DNA of 64,000 nucleotides from Allorhodoferax sp032337135 (lineage in GTDB: Bacteria > Pseudomonadota > Gammaproteobacteria > Burkholderiales > Burkholderiaceae_C), in NCBI RefSeq assembly GCF_032337135.1, contig NZ_JAVXZZ010000002.1, positions 682,001-746,000 on the forward strand, written 5' to 3'. Numbering within the stretch: position 1 is the stretch's first letter; each line of letters opens with the position of its first letter. Made by a program: the position numbers and the translations under genes. Below, one piece after another: positions 49,666 to 58,258 of this stretch. The notes under the pieces are model-generated. The model was given only the letters and a program-made list of their open reading frames with translations, did not search any database and was not told the DNA's origin.

Positions 49666-52558
49666 TTGCATGCGCCTGCGGTCGGCAGGGGTTGCCATGG
49701 TGGCCTTGATGTGCTGTCACCTGTCCGCGCAGACCCTGCCCACAGGGATGCAGGTCGTGCATGGGCAGGCCACAGCCACGACCAGCCCGAACCGGCTCAA
49801 CATCACCGCGTCCGACCAGTCGGTGCTGCAATGGCAGCAGTTCTCGATCGGAAGCGGCAACACCGTCAACTTCCAGCTTCCCAATAGCAGCAGTCGGGTG
49901 CTGAATCAGGTTACTGGCGGGAATCCGTCGCAGATCCTGGGCACGCTCAGCAGCAACGGGCAGGTCTGGCTCATCAACCCCAACGGCATTGTCTTTGGTG
50001 CCAACGCCCGGGTCGATGTGGGCGGTCTGGTGGCTTCGACCTTGTACCTGTCCTCGGACGATTTCGTCGCGGGGCGCTACCGCTTCTCCGCGCTGCCAGG
50101 CAACACCGCGACGGTGCTCAACCAGGGCAACATCACGACTCCCTATGGCGGGCGCATCGTGCTGCTGGGTCACAGCGTCTCCAACAGCGGGACGTTGCGT
50201 GCGGACGGCGGCAGCGTCGCATTGCTCGGTACCGACGCCGTGGAATTGGTGGATACCGGTACGCCCCACATGGCTGTGCGTTCGGCGTCGCTCGCAGGCC
50301 TGGTCACCAACAGTGGCGCCGTTTCATCCGGCATGGTGGATGTACATGGCGCCGCCGTGAACCAGCAGGGCAGCATCGTGGCCGACTCCATGGGCGTCAA
50401 TGCCCAAGGCGAGGTGGTGCTGCGGGCCAGCGGCAACGTGGCCTTGGCGGTCGGCAGCCAGACCCAGGCCAGCGGTGGGCGCATTACCGTGGCCAGTGAC
50501 AACGGTACCGTGCAAGTGGACGGCACGCTGCAGGCCAGCGCCACCCAAGGCAGTGGAGGTAACATCCGCATCGACGCCCGTCAGCTGTTCGTGGCCGGAA
50601 GCGGTCAGATCCTAGCGGACGCCGCTGGCGTGGGGAACGGCGGGCGGATTGTGCTGTGGGGTTACGACGTCATGTCGCTGCGCGGATTGGTCAGCGCACG
50701 GGGTGGTGGCCAAGGCGGCAACGGGGGCTTTGTCGAAACTTCGACCCACGGGCTGTTCGATCTGCAGCAGGTGCCACGGCTCAGCGCGAACGCGGGTCGA
50801 GGCGGAACTTGGCTGATCGACCCCTACGATATAACCGTCACCAATGCCGACGCCAACCTCAATGGACCCTTGCCTCCGATTCCAGCGGGGCAGGCCTACT
50901 CGTCCAACGGATTGGGTCCGACCACCGTGAACGTTGCGACCATCTCGGCAGCCTTGGCCGGCGGTGCGTCAGTGCTCATCGATACCAGCGGACCCGGAGC
51001 CGACGCCGGCAACATCTACTGGAATGCGTCCATGACCGGAGTGGTGCCCGCGGGTGGCGCCAACCTGACGCTGCTGGCCGACAACAACATCTACCTCAAT
51101 GCGCCCATCAGCTCCAGTCCTACACTGGTTGTTCAGGCCGTGGCGCAGAACAATATCTATTTGGATACCCGTGCGACCATGACCGGCATTGATCTGCAGG
51201 TGCTCAGCGGTACGCTGAGCCTTGTAGGACCGGGGGCGACCACGGCCAGCAATTCGGCCTCAGTTTCCATGACCCAGACCCTTTGGTCGGCAGGCGGCTC
51301 AACGTCATCCCCGGGGCCGGGTTCCAGCGGTGGTGGCAGCACTGGCACGACCGATGCCAATGGCCTGCAGAGCAAGGCCCGTTACAGCGGTGCGTCGGGC
51401 AGCATCCTGGACTACATGCCCGTGACAGGCATGCCCGGAACCAAGGTGGTGGCCAGCAACCCGGACATGGACCTGCCCTCGCAGCCCAGTGCCGCCGCGC
51501 AATTGCCGGGTTACCGGTACATCGTATCGGACCAGAGCAACACCTATTTCCGCGTGATACCGGTGTCGGAGATGACGCCTGACGACATCGGGAAGGTTCT
51601 CCAGGCGCGTCAGGAATACAAGCGCAACCTGCTGGCCGACGCCGTCCAGGCCCTGACGGCCAACCCAGGCCTGCCCGACCTGCCCGGGTGCACGTCTGCA
51701 GCCGAAAGCGCCAGTGGCAAGTGCCTGCTCGATCCGCTGCAGGACAGCCGTAGGCCACAGCACACAGCCCGGGTGACGTCACGTGACAAGCGCAGCGCGG
51801 TACCAGCGGTGCCCAAGATTGCGCGCAAACTGGCCTTGGTGATCGGCATCAATCAGTATGAAGATGCACGTATTCCCCAACTCGTTGGGGCACTGCCGGA
51901 TGCCCAAGCGGTGAACGAACACCTGCAGGATGAACTCGGATACGACGTTGCCATGCTCAGCAATCCGACCAAGGCCGAATTGTTCGCCAGCCTCAATGCA
52001 CTGGCCGCCGACATGGGTGAGAACGACAGCCTGATGGTGTACTACGCCGGCCATGGCGAAATGGTGGATGCCACCGGCATGGGGTACTGGATTCCATCCG
52101 ACGGAAAGGCCGACAGTCCCAAGGGCTGGGTATCCAATTCCGACATCAACAAGCTGTTGGCCCGCACCAAGAGTCGCCAGATGGCCGTGATCGCCGACAG
52201 TTGCTATTCCGGACGCTTTACCGCCGAAACCAAGATGGGCGACACCCCCACCGTCCGATCCATCGATGACTTGCTGCAAAAACGTGCTGTCACCATGATG
52301 TCTTCCGGTGGTGACGAGCCCGTGGCCGATACCGGAAAGGACGGGCACTCGGTCTTTGCCTGGAATCTGATGCAGAAGATCCGCGAGGTGGCGGGATGGT
52401 CCAGCGGCACGGATGTGTTTGCATCGGTGCGTACGGCGGTCGAGAGCGAGTTGCCGCAGACGCCGCAATATGGCGCATCGGTAGTGGCTGGCCACCAGCA
52501 AGGTGCGGACTTCATTTTTGAACGCCGTTCCGCCAAAGCGGCCCGATCCACGCGATGA
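49640..52558 (+). CDS. TpsA-like exoprotein with C-terminal caspase-fold peptidase
   Basis: 972 residues. Signal peptide (about 1-30); TPS/filamentous-hemagglutinin N-domain (about 32-260) with the NPNGI motif (residues 113-117); beta-helix stretch with GGFVETSTHG and GTWLIDPYDITVTNADANLNG (about 360-405); Gly/Ser spacer near 550-575; unknown segment (about 575-725); peptidase C14 caspase domain (about 728-965) starting KLALVIGINQYED, with His805 in YYAGHGE and Cys855 in IADSCYSG, the expected His-Cys dyad. GGAG 5 bases before ATG 49640 supports that start, inside the transporter gene; ATG 49670 is the alternative. It overlaps the next gene by 4 bp. A secreted adhesin joined to a caspase-like protease is not an architecture I know as described. 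Confidence 0.9.
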   Translation: MSTSRTISSCMRLRSAGVAMVALMCCHLSAQTLPTGMQVVHGQATATTSPNRLNITASDQSVLQWQQFSIGSGNTVNFQLPNSSSRVLNQVTGGNPSQILGTLSSNGQVWLINPNGIVFGANARVDVGGLVASTLYLSSDDFVAGRYRFSALPGNTATVLNQGNITTPYGGRIVLLGHSVSNSGTLRADGGSVALLGTDAVELVDTGTPHMAVRSASLAGLVTNSGAVSSGMVDVHGAAVNQQGSIVADSMGVNAQGEVVLRASGNVALAVGSQTQASGGRITVASDNGTVQVDGTLQASATQGSGGNIRIDARQLFVAGSGQILADAAGVGNGGRIVLWGYDVMSLRGLVSARGGGQGGNGGFVETSTHGLFDLQQVPRLSANAGRGGTWLIDPYDITVTNADANLNGPLPPIPAGQAYSSNGLGPTTVNVATISAALAGGASVLIDTSGPGADAGNIYWNASMTGVVPAGGANLTLLADNNIYLNAPISSSPTLVVQAVAQNNIYLDTRATMTGIDLQVLSGTLSLVGPGATTASNSASVSMTQTLWSAGGSTSSPGPGSSGGGSTGTTDANGLQSKARYSGASGSILDYMPVTGMPGTKVVASNPDMDLPSQPSAAAQLPGYRYIVSDQSNTYFRVIPVSEMTPDDIGKVLQARQEYKRNLLADAVQALTANPGLPDLPGCTSAAESASGKCLLDPLQDSRRPQHTARVTSRDKRSAVPAVPKIARKLALVIGINQYEDARIPQLVGALPDAQAVNEHLQDELGYDVAMLSNPTKAELFASLNALAADMGENDSLMVYYAGHGEMVDATGMGYWIPSDGKADSPKGWVSNSDINKLLARTKSRQMAVIADSCYSGRFTAETKMGDTPTVRSIDDLLQKRAVTMMSSGGDEPVADTGKDGHSVFAWNLMQKIREVAGWSSGTDVFASVRTAVESELPQTPQYGASVVAGHQQGADFIFERRSAKAARSTR

Positions 52559-53979
52559 AGCGCCTGGGCTATTTCCTCAGCGCCTTTCTCGCGGAAGGCT
52601 TTCTTGCGTTCTTCCGGCTGTCTTTTCTGTGGGGCGTGATGGGCTGGCTGCTGGCCACGTCGAGCGTGGGCCAGTACTTCACCAGCACCATGCATGCGCA
52701 CGACCTGCAGCGCAGTGCACGTTGGTCTGGGGAGAAGCTGCGCCAGGCGCAACCCGTGGTCATCCTCATCGACGACACGGGCTACGACCGTTTCTTCGGC
52801 GGACAGTCGCCTTTGGCACGCGACCGCATGGCGGATCTCCTGGCTACCATTGCTGGCAACACCCCGGCGCAGACCCGTGTGGTGCTGGACATTGACCTGT
52901 CTCCCGTGCCTGCCCAGGCGGCAGCGCAGCAGCGGCTTGAAGCCTTGCTGCTGGAACAGCCTGGGCGCTGGGTACTGCCGGCACCCAAGCCGACTGATGC
53001 CAACGCTGCGCAAGCCTTGCAAGGCTGGCGTGAAGGCCTGTGCAAGAAGGGTATCGGTTTTGGCTTGCCCTATGTACCTACCGAATTTGGCTACCCGCTG
53101 CCTACGCACCAGTATTCCGGGGGCTTGGCAGATGCTGCGACCCAGGTGACCTTGCCGTGCGCCGACCCCACGGTGGAATTCACGCAGGTGCCCATGCCGC
53201 TGCAAGGGGCCATGTTGGAGGGTGGCGTGGTCATTCCGTTCACTGGCGATCTGGAGCAATTGGGCCAGATGCTGCAGGGGCTTGCCCCGGAGCTGGTGTT
53301 TGTCGGGGGCGGGTGGGGTCACCTTGACCTGTTCGGAACGCCTTTCGGTGAGCGCTATGGCGTGCAGATCCATGCAGCGGCCGCAGCGGCGGCGCGGGCA
53401 GGGGAGCGCATGGTCAGTCCGGTGCAGGAAATGCTGGTGATCTGGTTCTTCTGCGGCGTCATTGGCGCCCTGCGCGGCCTGCTCCATAACGCCGTGGACC
53501 AGACCCGCATGCGTGACCTGGCGCATCTTCCCGGTCATGCGTTCTGGCGCGACACCGGGCGGCCTTTGGTGTTCTTCACCTGGGTCTTCTTCCTGGTGAT
53601 CGGTTTTTCCGAACTGCTGGCCATGGTGCATGGCGCCACGGGCTATTGGGTCAGCACCGGTAACGTGGCGGTATTCACCTTGTGCTCGGTACTCATGAGC
53701 TGGGGGGCAGGGCGCACGGCGCCCCAGTTCCACAGCGGATTCCGCCATGCCTGGCGTGAACTGGTATTGGTGCCCATTGCGGCCGACTGGCGCAGCGTGC
53801 GCGCGGCTGCAGTGGCGATGCTCGGCGCTGCGCCGATGCATGTGGATTTTCCGGCCGACCTGACCGCGCCTTCCCGGTGGGAACTGATGCGCGAAGGGCT
53901 GTTTTCCCTGGCACGCCTGGGCGCCGAGACGGTATTGCCCCTGATGTCCCTGTATTACGCGCTCAAGGAGTTTGCATGA
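52555..53979 (+). CDS. CHASE2 sensor-domain membrane protein 1
   Basis: 474 residues. N-terminal helix (about 18-38), an extracytoplasmic CHASE2 domain (about 45-285; VVILIDDTGYDRFFGGQSPL, LPYVPTEFGYPLPTHQYSGG, GTPFGERYGVQIHA), then three membrane helices (about 292-311, 337-360, 369-386) and a short C-terminal tail of about 85 residues with no kinase, cyclase or GGDEF domain. CHASE2 normally feeds such outputs, so here it is a sensor or anchor without its own enzyme. ATGA overlaps join it to genes on both sides. Confidence 0.88.
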   Translation: MKRLGYFLSAFLAEGFLAFFRLSFLWGVMGWLLATSSVGQYFTSTMHAHDLQRSARWSGEKLRQAQPVVILIDDTGYDRFFGGQSPLARDRMADLLATIAGNTPAQTRVVLDIDLSPVPAQAAAQQRLEALLLEQPGRWVLPAPKPTDANAAQALQGWREGLCKKGIGFGLPYVPTEFGYPLPTHQYSGGLADAATQVTLPCADPTVEFTQVPMPLQGAMLEGGVVIPFTGDLEQLGQMLQGLAPELVFVGGGWGHLDLFGTPFGERYGVQIHAAAAAAARAGERMVSPVQEMLVIWFFCGVIGALRGLLHNAVDQTRMRDLAHLPGHAFWRDTGRPLVFFTWVFFLVIGFSELLAMVHGATGYWVSTGNVAVFTLCSVLMSWGAGRTAPQFHSGFRHAWRELVLVPIAADWRSVRAAAVAMLGAAPMHVDFPADLTAPSRWELMREGLFSLARLGAETVLPLMSLYYALKEFA

Positions 53980-55427
53980 GCCGAGTGGCCCACTTTTGGC
54001 AGGCTTTCGTCAGCCATTTCCTGCACGAGATCCTGCTGCATTCGCTGCGCGGTACCTTGCTCGCCGGAGGCATGGTGCTTCTGGTCTCGAGCACGGGCGC
54101 CTGGAAGTACATGGGCAACAGCATGCAGGCCAATGACTTGCGCCGTGCGGCGGCCTACAGCAAGGATTCCATCAGCCCGTCGGTGCTGATGGTCGCCATT
54201 GACGACACCGGCTTCGACCAGTTTTACGGCGGCCGCTCGCCGCTGGACCGCAAGCAGTTGCAACGCATGCTGGAGGTGGTGGAGCGCAACGCGCCCAACG
54301 CCCGCGGCATCGTCATCGACCTGGACCTTTCCCCCGTACCTGGCGATACGCAAGAGGCGCTGTTCGGTTTCTTCGCCACCAAGCCCCAGCGCTGGGTACT
54401 TGCAGAGCCGGTGCGCAAACGCTCCGACGACACCGACGTGCGTCGCCATTGGCGCGAGCGCCTGTGCGCCGCAGGGGTACGCATGGCCTTGCCCTACCTG
54501 CCTACCGAGTTCGGTTATGTGGTGAGTACCCAGCAGTACCGGGGTTCGCTGGTGGACGTTGCCCTGCATCCCGATGCCGGCTGCGCGCGCCTGCCAGACC
54601 TGGAACAGGGCGATGCCAATCCGGTGCTCAAGCGCAGCACGGCCCTCATGGCGCCGGACTATGTGAACCACGGGCTGGTGGTGCCTTTCCAGGGTGACCT
54701 GGACCTGCTGGCACAGACGGTGGCAGGCATCGACCCGCAGTGGGTGGTGATTGGCGGTACCTGGGGAGTGACCGATCTGCTCAACACCCCCATGGGCGAA
54801 CGCTACGGCGCACAGTTGCATGCAGCGGCGCTGCAGGGGCATGTCCAGGGCGAGCGCCAGGCCTCGTTCCTGTTCCAGATCACGGTCGCGTGGATCGTGG
54901 TGGCGCTCATTGCCCTGCAGATCGGTGCGGTGCAGGGTTGGATGAAGCGGGCCGTGGACCCCTGGATGGAATCCTTCACCGGTCACCGCTTCTTCAAGCT
55001 GCGCCTGTGGCCCTTGCTGCTGGTGCTGTTTGTGGTGCTGCAGGTAGGGCTGGTGTCCGAACTGCTGGCGGTACTTCGCGCACACACCCACTTCTGGATT
55101 CCGTCGGCCGAAATGGCCGTGCTGGTGATCGGCACCATGGCCTTCGTGTGGAACTGGGGCCTTACCGACATCGGCGGGCACCACACCGTGTCGCACGTGT
55201 GGCACCACGGGTTCCTGCAACCGGTCAAGGATGACTGGGCCAGCCTGCGCACGGCGTGGACTTCGCTGAGTGGCCGCAGTGCGACAAATTGCACGGATGC
55301 GGACGGAAATCCCCTGCCGGTGAGCCGCGTGCGCGCCGTGGCTGAAATTACACTGGCCACTGCCAGCCTGTGCGGCCAGACCGTATTGCCCACTGCCGTG
55401 CTGGTGTATGAATTGCTTGCCCATTGA
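53976..55427 (+). CDS. CHASE2 sensor-domain membrane protein 2
   Basis: 483 residues, a paralogue of the preceding gene with the same plan: helix (about 26-43), CHASE2 (about 50-290; VAIDDTGFDQFYGGRSPLDR, LPYLPTEFGYVVSTQQYRGS, NTPMGERYGAQLHAAA), three C-terminal helices (about 298-320, 340-366, 378-394) and no output domain. ATG 53976 overlaps the previous stop and has AAGGAG 5 bases upstream; a longer frame to 53877 lies within the neighbour. The two probably form a heteromer (inference). Confidence 0.88.
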   Translation: MSRVAHFWQAFVSHFLHEILLHSLRGTLLAGGMVLLVSSTGAWKYMGNSMQANDLRRAAAYSKDSISPSVLMVAIDDTGFDQFYGGRSPLDRKQLQRMLEVVERNAPNARGIVIDLDLSPVPGDTQEALFGFFATKPQRWVLAEPVRKRSDDTDVRRHWRERLCAAGVRMALPYLPTEFGYVVSTQQYRGSLVDVALHPDAGCARLPDLEQGDANPVLKRSTALMAPDYVNHGLVVPFQGDLDLLAQTVAGIDPQWVVIGGTWGVTDLLNTPMGERYGAQLHAAALQGHVQGERQASFLFQITVAWIVVALIALQIGAVQGWMKRAVDPWMESFTGHRFFKLRLWPLLLVLFVVLQVGLVSELLAVLRAHTHFWIPSAEMAVLVIGTMAFVWNWGLTDIGGHHTVSHVWHHGFLQPVKDDWASLRTAWTSLSGRSATNCTDADGNPLPVSRVRAVAEITLATASLCGQTVLPTAVLVYELLAH

Positions 55428-55442
55428 GACCTGGAGGTCGGT

Positions 55443-56216
55443 ATGAAAAGTCTTTACATTACCGTTGCTGTGGCTGCCGCCAGCCTGGCCCCCACATGGG
55501 GCTGGAGCGCCAACTGCATGGTGCTCGGGGCCCGCGATGCCAAGGTGCAGTCGGTGGAAGGAGAGAAGTCCCCCGCCTTCCTGACCAAGGACTGCGCGGC
55601 CCTGCGGCTGATCAGCGGCAATGCCCAGGCCAGCTGGGTGGGGCAGGATGGCAAGCCGCGCCTCATTCCCATTACCGTCAATGGGGTGGCAGCGCAGCCC
55701 AACGCCGGTGCCGAAGAGCGTTCGGTAACGGTGGTGTGGTCGGAATTGACCACCAAGCGCGAACGCCAGCAGGCGGCGTACATGCGCAGCGTCAGTTTCG
55801 AGCGCGCGCAAAAGATCTACATCCCCGCCGAAGGCCTGGTGCTGCTGGACCGCTCGGACGTGGACGCCGAACTCTCGGTGCAGCTGGTGAAGGACTCTGC
55901 CACCGTGCCGGTGCTCACGCAGGCCATCAAGAAGGGTGAATCGTTGCGGGTCGAGCGCAAGCTGCTCGAGCAGGACCAGACCTACGTGTTCACCATCCGC
56001 CGCGGCGATGCGACCGAGACCTGGCGCTGGAAGACCCTGCCCGCGGACCAGACCGCCACCATTGACGGCCAGCTCGAACCCATCCGAAGCGCACCGCTGG
56101 ATGCCGAGCAACGCCTGATGCTGCAGGCCATGCTGTTCGACCAGATCAAGTTTCGGCCCAACATGGAGCTGACCATCCAGCAGCTCAAGGCGCTGGAAGA
56201 CGCCAAGGCCCGCTGA
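55443..56216 (+). CDS. Secreted protein of unknown family, end of the caspase/CHASE2 operon
   Basis: 257 residues. Signal peptide (about 1-23, before NCMVLGA), two cysteines (NCMV and KDCAAL) that could pair, and an otherwise beta-rich region; the C-terminal 60 residues are helical (DAEQRLMLQAMLFDQIKFRPNMELTIQQLKALEDAKAR). It starts 15 bp after the second CHASE2 gene with GGAGG before the ATG, so it belongs to the operon. I do not recognise the family; it might bind the CHASE2 pair or the exoprotein in the periplasm. Confidence 0.8.
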   Translation: MKSLYITVAVAAASLAPTWGWSANCMVLGARDAKVQSVEGEKSPAFLTKDCAALRLISGNAQASWVGQDGKPRLIPITVNGVAAQPNAGAEERSVTVVWSELTTKRERQQAAYMRSVSFERAQKIYIPAEGLVLLDRSDVDAELSVQLVKDSATVPVLTQAIKKGESLRVERKLLEQDQTYVFTIRRGDATETWRWKTLPADQTATIDGQLEPIRSAPLDAEQRLMLQAMLFDQIKFRPNMELTIQQLKALEDAKAR

Positions 56217-56228
56217 AGCGGCTTGTGC

Positions 56229-56864
56229 TCAGGGCAGGCTGACGCGCACCTGCAGGGCCGTGCTGCCCTGGGACTGGCTGTTGCGCACCTGTCCTATGCC
56301 GCTTTGCTGGCTGTCCTGCCCCGTGTCTGACCGGGCAATGGTGGTCCATTCGTTCAGCGGTACCAGCACCTGGGACGAACTGCTTTGTTGGGTGGTTTGG
56401 CCTGGCTGCGCCCCCCGGTTGCCCAAGTCGGCCTGGGCCTGTATTTCCAGCTCCACAAAGCCATCGCCACTCCAGCGCGGCGTGGCCATGAAGCCCGTGC
56501 CGGATTGCACCCACACCGTACTGGGCAGTACCACGATAACGCCATTGCGCAGGTAGGACTGGTAGAAGGCCCAGGGCGTGTTGCTGCCGCTCATCAGCCG
56601 CACCGGCCGTCCGTTGAGCACAAGGCTCTGCTGCGCGCTGCTGGCGTTGAGCGATCGGCTGCTGCTTTGCAGTGGCGTGCCACCCAGCACGTTCACGCCA
56701 TGTGTCTGCGTGTCCTGCTGCTGGGTCTGGCGTACCTCGATCAGCAGGTTCTTCAGGGGCAGGTTGCCCGAAGTCTGTGCCATGGCAGTGCAGGCTGCGG
56801 TTGCCAAGAGTCCCACCAGCGCCGTGCGGCGGTGCATTCGGAGTGTGAAGTTGTTCATGCCCAT
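56229..56864 (-). CDS. Secreted protein of unknown function
   Basis: 211 residues from ATG 56864 (MGMNNFTLRMHRRTALVG); 56858 and 56837 are alternative starts and none has a clear ribosome site. A signal peptide ends around AMAQTSG. The remainder is Gln/Ser-rich and beta-like (VLNGRPVRLMSGSNTPWAFYQSYLRNGVIVVLPSTVWVQSGTGF... in part). Convergent with the operon above (12 bp) and divergent from the SGNH gene. The mature part reminds me of small domains tied to secretins, without a firm match. Confidence 0.7.
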   Translation of the reverse strand: MGMNNFTLRMHRRTALVGLLATAACTAMAQTSGNLPLKNLLIEVRQTQQQDTQTHGVNVLGGTPLQSSSRSLNASSAQQSLVLNGRPVRLMSGSNTPWAFYQSYLRNGVIVVLPSTVWVQSGTGFMATPRWSGDGFVELEIQAQADLGNRGAQPGQTTQQSSSSQVLVPLNEWTTIARSDTGQDSQQSGIGQVRNSQSQGSTALQVRVSLP

Positions 56865-56926
56865 CGAGTGAATCGGTCCCGGCACGGATAATGCCTGCTT
56901 TCGGACGCAAGTTCCAAGGAGTTTTT

Positions 56927-58243
56927 GTGGTGGCTGGCGGGGCAGGGTGGGCAAAGTGGGCAGTGTGGCTGCTGGCATGGTGGGCCTGCAATGCCTTGGC
57001 GCAAACACCAGCAGCCAGTGGCACGGCCTACGTGCTGGGCGACTCCATCGCCTACGGGCTGCAACTCGACGGCTTTGCCGACAAGCTCAAGGCCCGCACT
57101 GGGCTCGACGTGCACATCAACTACGACGGCGCACGCTCGATCACCACCCCCGGTAACCAGAGCAAGCGCTCGGGCCTGCAGGCGGTGGACGACGACAAGG
57201 CCCTGCTGGCCCAGGCCAAGGTAGTCATCGTCATCCTGGGCATGAACCAGATGGAAGCATCGTTTGCCGATGCCCAGAAGCAGCTCATGGAGCGACTCAA
57301 GGCCGCGGCGCCCAAAGCGCGGTATTACTGGGTGGACATTGGGGCCACCATTGCGCCCCAGGCCGCCAGCTGGAGCGAGCGCAACCGCACCATCTATGCC
57401 AACGCCTCCGTGCTGGGCTACGAGGTGGTGAGCCGCTACAAGGCCATTTTCGGCCCCCAGGCCGACCCCTTGCATATCGAAGGAGGCAAGAACTTTGCCG
57501 ATTGGCCCACCGAAGCCGGCTATGGCGGCCCCGGCAACGTGCATGGTTTCTACGGCGAATTGGGCCAGGCGCTGATCGCAGCGGTTGTTGCCGGGCAGGG
57601 ACCCAGCGAGGCCTGCAAACGCAAATACGGCCAGAACGCCTACGTGCTGGGCGACTCCATTGCCTACGGGCTGCAGCTGGACGGCTTTGCCGACAAGCTC
57701 AAGGCCCAGCTAGGGGGAGACGTGTTCATCAACCACGACGTGGGTCGCTCCATCACCCAGCCCGGGGTGGTGCAGCGCAAGTCGGCCTTGCAAGGCCTGC
57801 TGGAAGACCGGGAGCGCGTGGCCAAAGCACACGTGGTGGTGCTGGTGCTGGGCACCAACCAGACCGAGCAGTCCTTCGAGGAGGCCCAGGCCGAACTGCT
57901 GCAGCAACTGCGCGCCGTGGCACCCCGGGCCAGGTTGTTCTGGGTGGACATTGGGGCCACCATTGCCACCCAGGCAGCCGGGTGGAGTGCGCGCAACCGT
58001 GTGCTGTACGCCAATGCCCAGCCGCTGAACTACACCATGGTGAGCCGCTACAAGGCCATCTTCGGTCCCCAGGCTGACCCCCTGAACATCAAGCCCGGCG
58101 AAAACTTTCCCGGCTGGGTGACGGAAGACGGCTATGGCGCGCCGGGCAATGTGCACGGCATGGCCGCGCCCCTGGCACAGGCCCTTCTGGAGGCGCTGCC
58201 GCACCCCTTTGCCAACCTGCCCCCACGGGCCTGCCCCAACTGA
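56927..58243 (+). CDS. Secreted protein with two tandem SGNH-hydrolase-like domains
   Basis: 438 residues. GTG 56927 is chosen over ATG 56891 because AAGGAG (56916-56921) lies 5 bases before it; it gives a clean signal peptide ending ALAQTPA. Two copies of one domain follow, spaced by 204 codons (612 bp). Each has GDSIAYG (block I Ser), ILGMNQ or VLGTNQ (Asn block), WVDIGATIA and PGNVHG (candidate His). Residues match the SGNH esterase plan, perhaps an acyl- or peptidoglycan/polysaccharide acetyl-esterase. The two copies share long nearly identical DNA stretches, implying a recent duplication. Confidence 0.85.
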   Translation: MVAGGAGWAKWAVWLLAWWACNALAQTPAASGTAYVLGDSIAYGLQLDGFADKLKARTGLDVHINYDGARSITTPGNQSKRSGLQAVDDDKALLAQAKVVIVILGMNQMEASFADAQKQLMERLKAAAPKARYYWVDIGATIAPQAASWSERNRTIYANASVLGYEVVSRYKAIFGPQADPLHIEGGKNFADWPTEAGYGGPGNVHGFYGELGQALIAAVVAGQGPSEACKRKYGQNAYVLGDSIAYGLQLDGFADKLKAQLGGDVFINHDVGRSITQPGVVQRKSALQGLLEDRERVAKAHVVVLVLGTNQTEQSFEEAQAELLQQLRAVAPRARLFWVDIGATIATQAAGWSARNRVLYANAQPLNYTMVSRYKAIFGPQADPLNIKPGENFPGWVTEDGYGAPGNVHGMAAPLAQALLEALPHPFANLPPRACPN

Positions 58244-58258
58244 TCGAATCGGAACTCC

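Noticed and set aside
48064..55427. Contact-dependent inhibition or toxin-immunity system
   Set aside because: TpsB and a TPS domain are present, but there is no CdiA-type toxin end (VENN motif), no polymorphic cassette and no small immunity gene; the C-terminus is a peptidase instead.
53955..56111. 718-codon antisense frame across the second CHASE2 gene and the next gene
   Set aside because: Overlaps well-supported coding sequence on the other strand; no start signal or family motif, low-complexity composition typical of GC-frame shadows.
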